Positions 47,001 through 59,636 are shown, numbered from the stretch's first letter. The stretch: 64,000 nt of DNA from Branchiostoma floridae (GCF_000003815.2 NC_049991.1:5489822-5553821); one strand, 5' to 3'. Notes: generated from the sequence alone by a model not told the origin. Translations and numbers: made by a program.

Positions 47001-50000
47001 CCATTAAAATCACTGCTACTGCTAGCCATGCAAATCTTCCACACGCCTGCCATGCAAATCTTCCACACGCCTGTTATCTTTCTTAGCAAAAAAAGGTCAA
47101 ATTTGCTTTCAGATACAATTGTTTTCCACATGCATGACTTCGTTTCATTCGAGAGACTTCCACTGCACAACAACTTAGAAGATAGAGCTCCAAATATTGT
47201 TTTTTTTCAATAAAAGTTAGTATTCACGATGTACATGAAACTTTGAAAGACAAAACTTAACTGGATGCGTCTTTTTTTCAGAAAGTTTGGTTGCCACAGT
47301 TGCTCGGCTGTGTCTATGTAAATATTGGCTAAAGAGAAAGAGAGAAATCCATGCAGATGCGCACAATTACACAATTTCTTGCGTTTTTAGATGATCTCAA
47401 AAACACTGAGTGCTCAAATGTCACCCGTAACAATGGGAGGAGCCCCGGGCGACGTGCGCTCACACGACAAGCCTCGGACCCACTGACCTGGAAGCACGAC
47501 ACAACAATACAGACATGATGCGTCGCTACAAAAACGCCACCAGCAAAACTGATTGGTGGATTGTGTGTCCATCCTCACAGACATGTGTTGCACAAATTTT
47601 GACAAAACGCAGACTGACTAATGACAAATTTTGTAGAGATAAGAAATGAGTTCCATGCCACAAACAAGTATCATGTCACAAACCTTTGCAAAATGAAAGA
47701 TGAAACTGGCCTAGAAGTGTGTGGTTTTGCATGGATTCTATCACCCAAGTGACAGCAAACACCTTGTCAGGCATGTCTGCCCATAACTGATATCATCAAC
47801 CCACCAGCAGCACAAATAAAACCCATTCTAATAGTAATACCTCCTGCAGTTTTCAAACCTTCAGAAATTTCTTTTGTGTCTGGAAGAAATGGGGGGTGGC
47901 AAAACAGAGAACACAAAAACTTTTTGCATTCATGGAGGCATTTCAAAAAGCCATGATTGTACAAAATTCTCTTGAGAAAAGTGGGGAATATTTTTGGAAG
48001 TTTGACTTTTTATTTTGAAGAAAATGAACCTGTTCAAAACTCAACTTGTACAACACAATGCATGAGATAACCTTACCGCTTTCCAAAAACTAGGTTACCT
48101 ACTTTTCAGTCTTTTTTTTGTTTAAAAAACTCTTGACAACAGCTCAAAACAAAGCTATTCTATGTTTGATGCAAGAATCACCATATTCTACCAACCATTC
48201 AAAACAACACATGTGAAAAAATGAGTAGGAGCTCCAATGTTCCTTTTCACGTATACCTGTGAAAATCACGCTCAATCAGTTTTGTGTGCTTAGCAAATGG
48301 CCTCAATTAACACGGTAAATTGCATGGTAAATTTAGATCAACATTGCATTCAACGAAATTACAGTCTCTTGTTACATTAGAGAGAAACAGTGATTGCATA
48401 AACCTCTTGCAGAAAATTGCGGGAACAAAAAAAGCAGAGTAAAACTGTAGATTGAATTTTAAAGGTAGCATTGTTTGTTACAAACTGCTCTAAACAGGAA
48501 TAATTCAAAATGGTGGCGTGTGGGTGGAGTGTGGATAAGTGTGGGTGTAAAAAGGATGATGCCATCTCTGGGTGTGTCTGTACCAAAATTATTCAGTCTC
48601 ACGACGAAGAATCCGCCCAAAAATCTCACCTTTGAAGTCGTCTTCCCCAAAATGTCTATGCGTGACCAACTGAAGTTCGTATTTTAAAGCCACGACTCTT
48701 TTGACCACTGACTCAGCGCCGGATAGGTGTGCAGCAGCTTCTACATACAATGCCGTTCTTCCCTCCTTGGAACTAAAACATCTTAGTCTTTCAAGATTGT
48801 CGGAAGACTCCCCGTCTTGGATTATCAGTTTTAGTTTCTCATCTTCTTCCAGGTAAACGTTGGCACCGCTAAACGTCCGATCGGCTTGCACGCATCCCTT
48901 AAAGTCTCTTCCGGACGTCCCGTGCTCTAGGACAATCCGTAGCGCGCCCCGCGGATATTTCCATTGGAGCGTTCCTTCCACGCATCGGAAGTACACCTGT
49001 TGTACACTCTTGGATTCCTGTAGTTGCGACAGACCGCTGCAAGGAAACAAAAAAACAACATCCACATCATTAACCAAGCAAAAGTATACATTCTAAATGC
49101 ACTCAGACCGCTAATGCATTTCCGAAAGTTTGTACAACAAAGAATACATTCAGAAAATGGAATGCCTATCAACATGTGTATATAACTAGGCATCAGCGGC
49201 TATAACAAGGTAGCGGTAAGTTTACTTTCCAGCATTTTTGTAGAGTGAAAGGTTACTAACCCTTTCAATTATAAAATCAGAGCCCACGTCATCATGTAAA
49301 TATTTGGATTGGGCAATTTTTGACAAGTTTCAGGTGTCTCCGTTGTTGACTACTAGTATGTCACTCTCTTACAACAATACGGACTGCTATATTTCTTGAT
49401 TGTCTTTCACACATTGGATGAGTGTAACACTGCCTCAAATACACTATTTTGGAAGACCTACATTTCAGCTTGTTACAAGGTACACCTTGTAAACGGTTTA
49501 TCTAAAAATGTCAATTTTCTATATTGTGGTATTGTGACATCTATCAATGTAGAGTCTAAAGATACTTGATACAAGTGGGTAAAGAGAATCATAATATGCC
49601 TTGGTACGCAAGGATATCTGAACCGAGAACTGTCGCTCTCCCCAACTATAGGACTCCAGCCACCTGTGAAACTGACAGCTGAACACAAGCGCTAAGCATG
49701 CTGGCGTGGTGGTGGGCAGTCTCAGATGAAATCAGACCAAATGGAGCCCCACAAAAGACAACCCAGTATCCCTTTTTCTGGGGACAAGCATCAATTTTGT
49801 GGGGCACTAAACAAACATACACATGTGGGGTCAGGGGAGGTGGTGGAAGAAGATTAGGTGACTGGTCTCAGTAGAAGATAATCTCGACCACGGTTTGAAT
49901 AGCTCTGAACAGAACCTAGCAGATCGGAGATCAGCCTTGCTAAACCCAACACAACTCAAAAACAAAAGCACACTACCACTAGTCTGCTTGGATAAATGAA

Positions 50001-53000
50001 TGCTGCTTGCTACCCTCTTCAAGAAAGTTAAATATGTACCCAGTCCTTTGTCTTTGAAAAAGTATGACAGGTGGCAAGATTTGTTTATTATGCAACCATA
50101 ACTGTACGCTACAAGACGAGGTCTCGGTATTTATGACCAGACCGACGGTGTTTCCGCCAGACCTCGGAAACAAATGACACTCTACAAAAACAAAATTTCA
50201 CAATACGGAGACGGGTGCAAAACGAACACTCAGACTGCATACAAATTCCACCCCATAACAGTTAAAGTAACATTTTTTACCAGAGATGCAAGTGCAAAAT
50301 TTACTTTGCACGATTTCAAAACAGGTGACTTGCATACAAGTTCCAGTGTGTTAGACTTCTGACAGTGTAAAAGGTAACGTAACATTGATTCTGCAACATT
50401 CCATTGACAACAAAAACATATCTATTGTTCTCTGAACCAAAGAAAGGTGGACTAGACGCTAAGGTGTGATCTTTATGTCTTCTATAGTCACCAAACACAC
50501 ATTACCTGCCATTGCTGACACATGGCAACAGCTGGTTTTTACTGTATTACAGTGTCTTAATTGTCGCACCTAAGCCCTGTAACTTTATAGGTACCACCTA
50601 ACTTTTCATCTGAAACTTTCTACCATTTTCAGGGATTTGTACATAAGTTGTGAACAGTTAAACTTTCCTAAATGTGCGCAAGAGATGATGTAAAAAGAAA
50701 GCATGACTCGAGTATATTTAACTGTTTTCTTACATACATCCTTTTCCATCTTCTTCCAATTTGGGTGAGTTGCGAAAGCAAAATCTTATGATACTCGAAC
50801 CCCGCAGTGCTTTGGTCTGGATTAGGTCAAACATAACAACAAGACGGTATGTCCAAAATGGCGGGTATGGGCACCATGCAGAGAGGTACCAATCCCGACA
50901 CAAACCTTCCCAAATTTGAGAGGCCATTACCTAAACTTTCTAAATTAAACAACATCACAGATGTTGCTATCACTACGTTTAAGGTGGGAGCTCTTTTAAT
51001 CTTAGAAAAATATGAAAGAAAAACATGAGAAGTTTGAATGATGAACTGTAGTATGTAGGCTATCAAGGGTCAAAATCATAGCTCAAGTTTCAAACATGCA
51101 TGCAATTTGTATCTTATCTGTTAACGCTTATAGGCAGTACAATAAATCTACTAGTATGCTGTTCATGCTATAAGATTGAGTGATTGGTGTCAATACTGAA
51201 ATGGACAATGTTATTTTAGACAAGTTTGCTTTTACTTTCAATTGTGGTTTCCAAAACTGGTTCCAAAACAGGAAACAGACATTTGTATCCACAACAGCTT
51301 CAATTTCTTATTTCATTTCAAACTCAACCCTTTTGCACAAGGGATTTTCAATGTTATCATTGTACATTTGCTCACTAGTGGGGAATTTCAAAACTGACTG
51401 GCAGAGATTTGGTTCTATTTATTCTTCACAGGGTTGGGAGGAAATTAAGAGGAAAGAAATGATGTCACCATCCGGGAAATAGCATGAAGCCATCAGCCAG
51501 CAATGTCGCTTGTGTGGTAGCAGGCTGCCCAACCAAAGTAAACGGACATGGAGACCAAAATCTAGGGTTGTCTCAGCTATAAATTTTCTATCCATCCCGC
51601 TAAATGTGTAAGAGCCCGTTGTGCAGATTTTCTACATTGAGTCTGTCATTAAGCTTACAAAAATACATTTCATTAATTTCATGTGAAGATTTTTGGATAG
51701 ATGGGATGAAAATCATGAAATTCAACGTCCCAATATTTCCGTCCCACTCCCAGGACAGAGGGACGGGTCCTGGAGGCAGTCCTGCCAAAACCTTTACTTC
51801 TAACAAGATTTCCCCTGAAATGCACACTTTCTTGCGAGCCTAGGGGTGTAGTCTTTCACCACATCCTTGTGCAAGAAACGTTGTCTGGAGACCATGTGGT
51901 GTCGGCAGTAAGGGGGTACCAGTGGAAACAGCAGGGGAAAGTTCTGACCAAGTAGGGTGGGAGGAGGGAGAAGAAGTGAGTCTTGACAGCTGTATTCCTT
52001 ATGCTGGGTTAGAGGTCGGGCCCTCCCTAGGTCTTCTACAAATGGTAAGCAAATAAGCCCACACGATGAGGGATCTTGAAAGAATAACTTCAGCACTGCT
52101 CAACTATGGGCGCAGTCGCATTGGTGTAGATCGTCGTACGACTTTTATGTCGTGCAGTTTTAAACAAAGCTTTGATCGTACCAACCACCAGCAAGAAACT
52201 AACTTCTAGGACTGCTGTAAACTTTCAGTAAACAAGACAGCTGGAAATGCTAGACACTAGAATGACTAAAAAGTATACCAAAGATGCCTTGAGTTTGTAA
52301 CTGGTCCTAACCGAAAACTAAACTTCTTTTGAGATAGCTTAAAATCTTAAGAAAGGGCTTCTTCAAGAAATTACACCTGCTTCAAGAAATTGCACTTTGT
52401 GAGACAAGTGGAGCCAAATGACACAGGCTAATGTTGGCAGACAAGGCAATTTCCTGAAGGAGGTGCGAAAACGTCTTTATTGTCTGTAAGAACAGCAACA
52501 CAGATTCTGGGACTTTTAAAACAAGAAACTTGCTTATGTTTAAACTTAACATTTTCTTGATGGTGCAAGAGAGGATAACAAAACTGTCAATATACCATTA
52601 AAAAAATTCATAACTGCAAACTGTTACAACTTTGGAAATGTTTCACTCTTGCATCTTCAAAATGCTGATAATCTTAGCTTTCCAGACACGACTCCATAAG
52701 GGAAGTAACAAGACACAAAGTGTCAAGAAACGACGCAAATAAGTGGCAAAAATGGCCCCTAAAAATGACTCATTTGATGATCTCTAAAGTTGCTTCACTG
52801 CCTAGTGCCCATATGCCCTAGATTTCTATAGCAAAATCTCAGCGTTTTACTTGTTTGAGAGCTTTCATAAAAAAAACTCAAAACAAAAATCACAGCACCT
52901 AGTGATAGTAGACTAGCTCTAGCATTTACTAACAAAGAATTATTCTACAAGTTTGTATAAAAGGATCGTTTGAAGGTTTCAAGAAGTTTGTAAACAGTGT

Positions 53001-53280
53001 TTGTGTCTGAAACTGACGCTTCCCCACCAAACCCCGGCGGCCATTTTAAACACAGATTTCAACAACACTGGTTCCTTTCACAAACACTCGGGCGTTCCTT
53101 CACAAACTTGTCGGTAAAAACTTGGGGTTCTCTCCCAGATTTATCAAATGATTCGAGAATGACTAACCTTCCTGTCCAGTCGCATTGATCCTCGGAGTAT
53201 CTTGTAGCCGAAGCTCCCAGCCAGAAAGTCCAGAGGAGTAGAGTTGTCGCCGCCGGCGAGGCAGCTCGCAGCGGCCGCAT
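31721..53280 (-). CDS. METRNL: Meteorin-like secreted factor, four exons
   Basis: A secreted protein of the meteorin/meteorin-like family (neurotrophic, glial and immune-metabolic roles in vertebrates). Coding exons are 53168-53280, 48630-49036, 41956-42012 and 31721-32061. Phases close exactly to 305 residues (human METRNL is 311). Residues 1 to about 25 form a signal peptide (MRPLRAASPA then LLLWTFWLGASA). The mature start YSEDQCDWTGSGL matches the family's YSSDRCSWKGSGL. Further blocks are VQQVYFRC, SGANVYLE, CRPCNDTELMTAFCSSDF (exon 3), and the NTR-like C-terminus GEGQFLITGSIHFGKARLGC followed by APRFKEFKK. Cysteine placement follows the family. Introns are about 4.1, 6.6 and 9.9 kb, all GT-AG. 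An unusual His/Gly run lies at residues 231-239. An invertebrate copy may represent the ancestor of both METRN and METRNL, so the symbol marks family, not strict orthology. Confidence 0.93.
33845..33990. repeat. dispersed repeat, uninterrupted relative of 22230-22450
   Basis: TAGTTCACCTTTATCC runs directly into ACTTGGTAACCTATATCCG. At 22230-22390 the same words are split by a 115-bp foldback. GGTTTCAAATTG follows in both. Confidence 0.7.
35178..35473. repeat. tandem duplication, about 148 bp unit
   Basis: 35178-35324 and 35325-35473 are about 90% alike by eye. Both open CCTTCCATGAATGATG and close CGTTAACGTCACC. Confidence 0.85.
36913..37283. repeat. spaced direct duplication, about 178 bp unit
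   Basis: 36913-37092 and 37107-37283 share AACAAAACTACCAAAGTTT, ATACAGTCATG, ATTGCATTACTACT and GCTnCTTCCAGAGATG in order. Confidence 0.8.
37570..37780 (+). mobile_element. LINE 3' fragment, same family as 57600-59636
   Basis: The sequence encoding KCGAFRLPLLPKKKSNPT aligns with KVGCFVFHCLRKRSRTQ at the LINE's ORF end. The 3' UTR then shares GCAATTAGCCC(A/T)CGGGCA and TTGCAA(A)TAAACTT. It is a 5'-truncated, diverged insertion. Confidence 0.7.
37832..37872 (+). ncRNA. degenerate hammerhead-like motif
   Basis: Stem I is AGCT (37832-37835) with AGCT (37869-37872). The core CTGACGA is at 37836-37842. Stem II GGTGTCT / AGACATC surrounds loop GAG. The second core is AAAA, not GAAA, so the essential G12 is lost, and cleavage is unlikely. 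Architecture matches 18617-18658. Confidence 0.4.
41150..41280 (+). mobile_element. LINE 3' tail, same family as 22975-23085
   Basis: GACCTGTACTTAGCCCACAG ... GCAATAAAGGTCTTCATT. It is truncated, with only one ATTC-like unit. Confidence 0.5.
41956..42012 (-). CDS. METRNL: METRNL-like exon 3
   Basis: A 57-bp exon encoding ECRPCNDTELMTAFCSSDF, matching human CRPCSDTEVLLAVCTSDF. The acceptor is TTTCAG, the donor GTAAGT. Confidence 0.93.
45670..45860. mobile_element. double-hairpin foldback element, exact 9-bp TSD
   Basis: Two hairpins in series are each built from ACCCCAGCCCGATCTCA and its inverse: 45677-45748 (TACCAGACCCC / GGGTCTGGTA) and 45764-45838. The exact duplication TAGACAACA lies at 45661-45669 and 45861-45869. 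Confidence 0.75.
45956..46055. other. assembly gap (100 N)
   Basis: Exactly 100 N, the usual placeholder for a gap of unknown size. Confidence 1.
48630..49036 (-). CDS. METRNL: METRNL-like exon 2
   Basis: A 407-bp exon encoding residues 38-174. It contains VQQVYFRC, the SGANVYLEEDEKLKLIIQDG block and the segment ending HFGEDDFK. The donor is GTGAGA after AAAG; the acceptor is CTTGCAG. Confidence 0.93.
49037..53167 (-). other. METRNL-like intron 1 (about 4.1 kb)
   Basis: AT-rich, with no complete transposon or extra exon that I can support. Confidence 0.6.
53168..53280 (-). CDS. METRNL: METRNL-like exon 1 (start, signal peptide)
   Basis: It encodes MRPLRAASPA through CDWTG. The start is the only ATG that gives a signal peptide directly before the conserved YSEDQC. 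The donor is GTTAGT. Confidence 0.9.
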
Positions 53281-53720
53281 GCTTGCGAATTCCCCGCCGC
53301 CGTCCAGCGCACCTTGGCTCGGTCCTTCCCGTGAGGACGCAGTTTACATGGTAAAAACACCGTGCAGGAATGTTCAACACCGCCTCGCAAGTTCGCTAGC
53401 TAGCAAGACGGGGGGAACACAGTCAGTGCCCGATCACGGTAGACTTGTTGTTGTCTACGGCGAGAACACCCGGGCGCGTCTTCGGTTGCCCTACCTGCCC
53501 CCGTCCGTAACAACAAATCACGTCCGCGCGGTTCCACTCCACTGCAAATCCCGCGATCTTCACGCAGCCCAGACACCTTAGAAACGTCTTGCACTCTCGC
53601 CTTACACCACACTCGATCTGCTAAAGGGAAAAGTAAGTTCAGGAGGAGACGGAACAAAGCGCCACTCGCTGGCGGAACTTGGGCATGGTCCCCCGCACAC
53701 GTCTCCGACTCCAAACACGG
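53281..53720 (-). promoter_or_regulatory. CpG-rich 5' region of the meteorin-like gene
   Basis: CpG-dense sequence in contrast to the AT-rich intron, extending upstream of the start codon. It probably contains the 5' UTR and core promoter. No TATA box stands out. Confidence 0.45.
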
Positions 53721-54440
53721 GCTAATTAATTGATTTTCGGTAACAAAAGAGGTGACGTGTGACAGGCGGCTGCGAAGGCGAACCTACCAACACGTGTGGA
53801 GCTCGCGTAATGAGATGCCAGGCACAAGAGCCAGGAACACTCCACAATCCAGAGGGGTGTACAGGGTTGGAGAGAAGCCAAACTCGACCTTACAGCACTT
53901 TTCCTGGCTGTATAGGATTGTAGTGTGTGCCTGGGGATAAAACTATGCTTCCTTTCTTCGTCCGAAGGTCGTTGATTAAAGCTTAGTGACCCAGCAACGG
54001 CACAACATTTCAACCGTCAATACCTGCAGTGCGGCCGCTAGATGGCGTGACAATTTAGTACATGTACTTGTACATGTACTTTAGACACGACAACGCTCGT
54101 GCGTTTTCAACTATTAACGAATTAATCGATTCGTTACCGTTTCAACGATTCTTTGTCTGTTCTGTTGCTTATTTACTTGATACTTCGCCTCCTAACATCC
54201 ACTGTTTGTTTGTTTGTTTGTTTGTTTATCTGCCTTGGTTTGACCAAGGAGCTTTCGTCAACTTGTACCATCATGTTGAAAGCTCCTCGGTTTAGCTCAA
54301 CATAATCGTGTTTTAAATTTGACTTTTTTTTCTGGAACATTCCAGAAATTTGGCAACCGTTTGAAAATTTGTGATATCGTCGGTGTGGTCTGTTTCCCTT
54401 CAACGGGTAAATAACTCAGAAGAAATCTAATTCGTTCATT

Positions 54441-54466
54441 CAAGGAACCTTGATAAAAGCTCCTTG
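54441..54466. repeat. short CAAGGA hairpin
   Basis: CAAGGAaCcTTgaTAAAAGCTCCTTG, imperfect. Part of the short-hairpin set; a longer-loop relative is at 54244-54290. Confidence 0.45.
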
Positions 54467-55473
54467 GTTCATTCAAGGAGCTTTGGGTTTGTGCAATAAG
54501 GATAAAACATAGGAAGTTGTCCATCTTTTAATGAAAATTAACCTCCTTGGATGAAGAAAAATGTGGAAAATTTTTCTTTAGCTTTGTTCTTACAAAATAT
54601 TGCAAATATTTTTATTTGTGGCTTCGATCCATGAATAGCGCATTGTGTATATCACATTTGCACGTTTTATTTGCATTTACCATCTTAATACCTGTCTCCC
54701 TGCAATAAAAGCTTCTCATATAAGACAATGTAACATTTCTTTGCTAGATAGCATAGCATTTATTTGAACACAAGGCTTCAGTAGAAGACAACAGAATCGG
54801 TAACATCAAAGATGTTCTAACGTATTGGCTTCACACAATAGCATAAGCAGACGAATGAGAAAAACAATCAAAACCTATTCTGTGGTCATTGTCATGTATG
54901 TCCACGTACCCCATACAGAGTCCCACGTGTGCAACAAACGAGTTCGCGGATAGGTGCAGAAGTGAAAGACAAGTCCACACGCCCAACGGAGGGCTGTAAA
55001 CGGTAATGATTTACAACTAGGTGATAATGTAGGGTGATTATACACTGCGTGAACACTAGGGTTACAAAGTAGTGTGACGAAACCCAACAATTATCATATG
55101 GAAAAGTCTAGTGCGTACTTTTGAATTTTCCTTTTGCTTGGAACCGTGCTAGTGATCATGATTTTTGCACACTAATAGATCGAAAGAAGTTTATCTATTC
55201 CACCAAAAAAGTACAATTTTCTTTCGAAATTTCATTCATTCATTCATTCCTCGCAAACAAACGAACGCCAAAATTATCAAAGTTTCAAACCATCATTTGG
55301 ACAGTTTACGCAAGGAGGTTAACCTTGGTTTACGGCAAAACAAGTCCTTGGGCAAAACGAATATCCATGAAAATTTGTAACTCGCAACATAACATGTTAT
55401 GTTTCATAGCGTATCCATACCTGTTACACAGCTCAAAGAGAACAACGAACAAATAGCAACAATCACATTCAAG

Positions 55474-55501
55474 CAAGGAGGTCCCTCTTTCAACCTCCTT
55501 G
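55474..55501. repeat. short CAAGGAGGT hairpin
   Basis: CAAGGAGGT / ACCTCCTTG with a loop of about 10 bases. Confidence 0.55.
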
Positions 55502-56630
55502 ATTCAAGTCACTTTGCATCTTGAAACAAGAAAACACTTGCTAGTCTGTTTAGGTGGCAAAATATAAACTCCAAACCCTTTTCATGACAATAACTAGCAT
55601 ATATCACAAAATGAAGATCACAAAGATATGCGCTTTTCAAATGACGATATCATGGTCACAAACTCAACCAACTAAACTATCCAAGGGCCGCAAAAATATA
55701 CGAGCAGGAGAGACGTAAACAAGATCATAGTTGATGAGGAAGCAACGGTTTCATTTTTGAAGGACGTCGCGTGTGGTTAATGCTTGTGGGTGGGTAGTGG
55801 AACATACATTAACTTCTTAGGAATTCTTTAGATGTTTCCCTACCCCTTACGGTACCGCTCTTGTTCGGTAAAAAGGGGTAAGTCCGAATCCAATAAAAGG
55901 AGGCGCAGTTCAGTTGGATATCTCCATAGGTGTCCTGTGCATGATGACGGCTTGTCGTCAGTTTTGATGGATGGGGCACAATAACATGGAGAATCCCCGC
56001 CTCTCTTCTACATTTCTGTGAACAGAGGGATTCTATAACCCCACCCTTTTCCTGTAGCGGCAAGACTTCAAACGCACCGCTCTGTTTACCATATCAAATA
56101 AAGGGAAAATAACTATAATAGCTTATTAGGAATAGGTCTTCGTTTTTGGTGTAAGTTGCCTAAAATGTTTTTGGTTAATTGGAACTGATTTATTTCGGTT
56201 ATCATTTGAAGTCTGTTTATGTTGTGCGTTTAGTTTGGCAACATAAATTTGTACACAGAAAAGAAAAGCTAGGTTGACGTGTGTGTGTGTGCAAAGAAAA
56301 TGATCTAGTGTGGACGCCGTCGTCGTGAATTTCCTAAAAATGCTAGAACATTTTTGTCGACCTTAGTTAGTTGCTACACTCTGGTGAATTACTTTTTGAA
56401 GACATTGTCAATGACTGACCTCATGCAACTAGTAGAACGCCAGACAAGAGAAAAAAGTTTTTACACATGCACAAACAACACTTCTTATCATTTGCCAACC
56501 ACAGGACAAATACACTAATTGGTTTTCAAAGAGCTTAAAAAATGCAATTTTGGCTCGATCCGCTGTTGGTCTGTTTTGCCCATTGTATTGTATTGTATTG
56601 TTCATCACTGAATACAAAATACACTCTGGT

Positions 56631-56743
56631 CCAAGCAGAGGTTAAGCTCCGGCTGTTTTTGACGTGTTTTAGACATTTTTGTCGGGCTTTCTATATATTT
56701 AGTACCGTTTCCTTAAGAAATGTATCTATTCTCTGCTTGGAGA
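56631..56743. mobile_element. foldback MITE, type A copy 4
   Basis: CCAAGCAGAGGTTAAGCTCCGG on the left, CTCTGCTTGGAGA on the right, and interior TTGTCGGGCTTTCTAT. The right arm is partly decayed. Confidence 0.6.
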
Positions 56744-57342
56744 ATAGAAAGGGAAATAAAAGCTAGAAACACAGTAAAATACTGCCCGATCAGTGCGTAT
56801 CTTATACAATAGTGATTTTCCTTCGTCCCTGTCGGTCTCCTTGGAAACGATGATTGCTAAGATATCTCAACCATTATTCGGATAAGTAGTCTACAACAGA
56901 CCCGTCCTTCTTCCTATGAGGTCTTGCGTCGGTAATAGCTCCAATCATCTGCACTAGATACTGTTTTTAACGAGCCATTATTTTGCATCGTTACTTCATT
57001 TTCAGCCTCGTTTGCTGCTTGTAAACTCGCAATTACACCGAGCTTTTTCACAGGCGGCTGGTTGTCTTGAATAAAACATTGTAAGACAATAGGGCGCCAC
57101 TTGTTTGAGAGTCGCCATACATTTTAATAAGTCTGCCGGAGGTCGGCATACTTTTGACGTGGATGTCTTATCAGTGAATTATCATTTTGTATCCAGGCTG
57201 GGATAAAAGAAAGGAGCTACCCCAGGTTTAATGGACGTAGAACGAAGAGTATTTGTCCATTATCATTACGTCCGTGAAAATGGAGGTATTGTTTTTATTC
57301 TGGACAATTTTTAACCTCCTTGATGTCAAGAAACGCTTGATG

Positions 57343-57545
57343 TATTGCGATACTCTTCAAGCAGACGTTAGGCGGTTTTATCGGGCTTTCTATTTTGTAC
57401 CGTTTTCTTTATGTCTCGCGGCCACGATTGCGATGGTTTTTGGTAGGTGGGTGATCCTATTCCCCAAGCAGAGGTTTAGCTCTGGCTGCTTTTAGACGTG
57501 TTTTTAGGCGATTTTGTCGGACTGTCTGGTATCTCCATGAAAAAG
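57343..57545. mobile_element. two partial type A foldback ends
   Basis: CAAGCAGACGTTAGGCGG (57358) and CCAAGCAGAGGTTTAGC (57462) are two left-type ends in the same orientation. No matching right end lies before the LINE. Confidence 0.5.
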
Positions 57546-57599
57546 GAGACGTTGTTGTGTGTTTTTTTTTTGGGGGGGGGGGGGGGGTGTCTGCGTTTC

Positions 57600-59636
57600 A
57601 GGATGACTGTCATAATGAAATGTTAAAATGTTCGCCACATATTATCATAGAACCACTTACGAAACTTTTTAACTTATTCTTATCTGCTGGTTACTTTCCC
57701 CAAGACTGGTGTACCAGCCACATTGTTGCTATTCATAAAGGCGGGGCAAAAGACGACGCTGGCAACTATAGAGGAATTTCGGTCACTAGTTGCCTTTCCA
57801 AGTTGTTTACATCAATACTAAACACACGCCTAACCACATTTCTAGACGAAAATAATCTAATCTCCCCAAACCAAGCCGGCTTTAGAAAAGGATTTGGCAC
57901 GAATGATAACTTATTTGTCTTGGACTCCTTGCTAAGCAAACACCTTTCCGAAAACAAACGCATTTATTCATGTTTTATCGACTTTAAAAAAGCCTTCGAC
58001 TCCGTTTGGAGAGAGGGACTTCGTTTTAAACTGCTAAACTCGGGAATAGGGGGTAACTTTTACAAGCTTATTAAATGTATGTACACTAAACCTCAGACGT
58101 GTGTAAAAACCGAGTCCGGTCTAACGCCTCCATTTGTGACCAAAAAAGGTGTTAGACAAGGCTGCAATCTAAGTCCTACATTGTTCAACCTATTTATTAA
58201 TGACCTCGTTCATGTACTTGATAATGCCGAATGTGAACCACCATCTCTACATAATTTATTTGTATCGTGCTTGTTATATGCAGACGATGTCGTTATACTT
58301 TCTGAATCAGATAAAGGGTTGCAATGCGCGCTCAACAGACTAAGCGCCTTTTGCAAAAAATGGAAACTCCAAGTTAACCTAAAGAAAACTAAAGTTATAA
58401 TCTTCAACAAATCTGGCCGATCCTTCCGAAACCAAACATTCGTATTCGATCAAGACACTCTGGACATAGTACCTTCTTACTGCTATCTAGGCCTGACTAT
58501 TACATCGTCGGGAAGCTTCTCCCTGGCCAAAAAACAACTTTCACTCAAAGCTCGTAAAGCTATGTATAGTTTGAAATCTCTCATTCGCTCTTCCGTTTCG
58601 CCAAAATGCTTGCTAAGAATATTTGATTCCTGTATAAAACCGATTCTCCTATATGGATGTGAAATTTGGGGCACGGAGTCTATAAATGACAACTCTCCAA
58701 TTGAAGTTTCGCATCACCGCTTTTGTAAGAATATACTTGGAGTTTCCAGAAATTGTAGTAATTTGGCATCTAGAGCGGAGCTTGGTAGATTTCCTTTAGA
58801 CTTAGATATATCCGTGCGTGTTATTCGTTACTGGCTACGCTTATTACAAATGGATCCTCATAGACATTTATTACAAGCTGATGCCCTTTTGTATCAACAT
58901 AGATCTATTTCTAATGGTCGTAGGAGAACTTTGTTACAACGAGTCAAAGAAATTTTAGATGGTAGTGGTCTTTCCTACCTGTTCTATTCATGTAACTCAC
59001 TAAGTGATATCAGATCTATATGTACCATGATAAGATCTAGAATCTCTGATATGTTTATCCAAACCTCTCGTCATAACTTAAGCACTGATACCGGTAAGCT
59101 AAGGTTTTACAAGACTTGTAAATCAGCACATACTATGGAAAAATACCTAGAATTAGATAATTTTGATCTACGCTCCGCAATCAGCAAAATTAGAATTAGT
59201 GCCCACCCTCTCGAAATTGAGAGAGGGCGATACAAGAAGCTACCTGTATGTAAAAGAACGTGTAAGCAGTGCCCGTCAAACATGGTGGAAGACGAAACAC
59301 ACTTTATGTCAAACTGTTCTTTCTATGATCACGAAAGAAAGGAGCTGTTTGAAGAGGCCACCAAATTCCATCCAAACTTCTTAACATTCACCGACAAAAA
59401 GAAAACAATTCTCCTTCTAACTTCACAAAACCCACACATAATAGAAAAGGTGGGATGTTTCGTCTTCCACTGTCTTCGAAAAAGGAGTCGAACCCAATAG
59501 CCCAGGACCTAGAGTTAGCTTTTACTTCTTTTAGACTAGAGTAGACACCTTTGATATTGTTTTTACCTTGTCTGAATTCATGTCACCTGCAATTAGCCCA
59601 CGGGCAAGAATTTGCAATAAACTTTATTATAATATT
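57600..59636 (+). mobile_element. 5'-truncated LINE (non-LTR retrotransposon)
   Basis: The copy starts within the ORF2 region, just after T11 and G16 runs, and ends with a short 3' UTR (59501-59636) finishing TTGCAATAAACTTTATTAT. It carries the reverse-transcriptase ORF. The endonuclease part and ORF1 are missing, as expected for truncated target-primed insertions. A diverged 3' copy of the same family lies at 37570-37780. Confidence 0.85.
57601..59500 (+). CDS. LINE reverse transcriptase, truncated at the N-terminus but uninterrupted
   Basis: About 630 codons without a stop. RT motifs in order are NEMLK, FPQDWCTSHIVAIHKGG, NYRGISV, NQAGFRKGFGT, CFIDFKKAFDSVWR (motif A), KGVRQGCNLSPTLFNLFIND (motif B), LLYADDVVILSES (YADD catalytic motif C), then VNLKKTKVIIF and YCYLGLTI. 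The C-terminal part has the LINE-type CxxC...H motif (CKQCPSNMVEDETHFMSNC). The frame opens to an ATG at 57557, but those first residues come from homopolymer flank, so no genuine start is present. Subfamily (Jockey/CR1/I-like) is not resolved. An intact frame implies a fairly young insertion. Confidence 0.9.

Larger units (their letters stand above)
42013..48629 (-). other. METRNL-like intron 2 (about 6.6 kb)
   Basis: It holds one foldback element (45670-45860), an assembly gap (45956-46055), a C10/A9 run at 44271-44289 and a 24-bp direct duplication at 47030-47078. Open frames at 44828-45397 have no recognisable homology. Confidence 0.6.
53721..56630. other. intergenic, no gene recognised
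   Basis: It includes a (TTTG)n tract at 54204-54227 and several short CAAGGAG(G/C) hairpins. There is no protein or RNA gene I can support. Confidence 0.5.
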
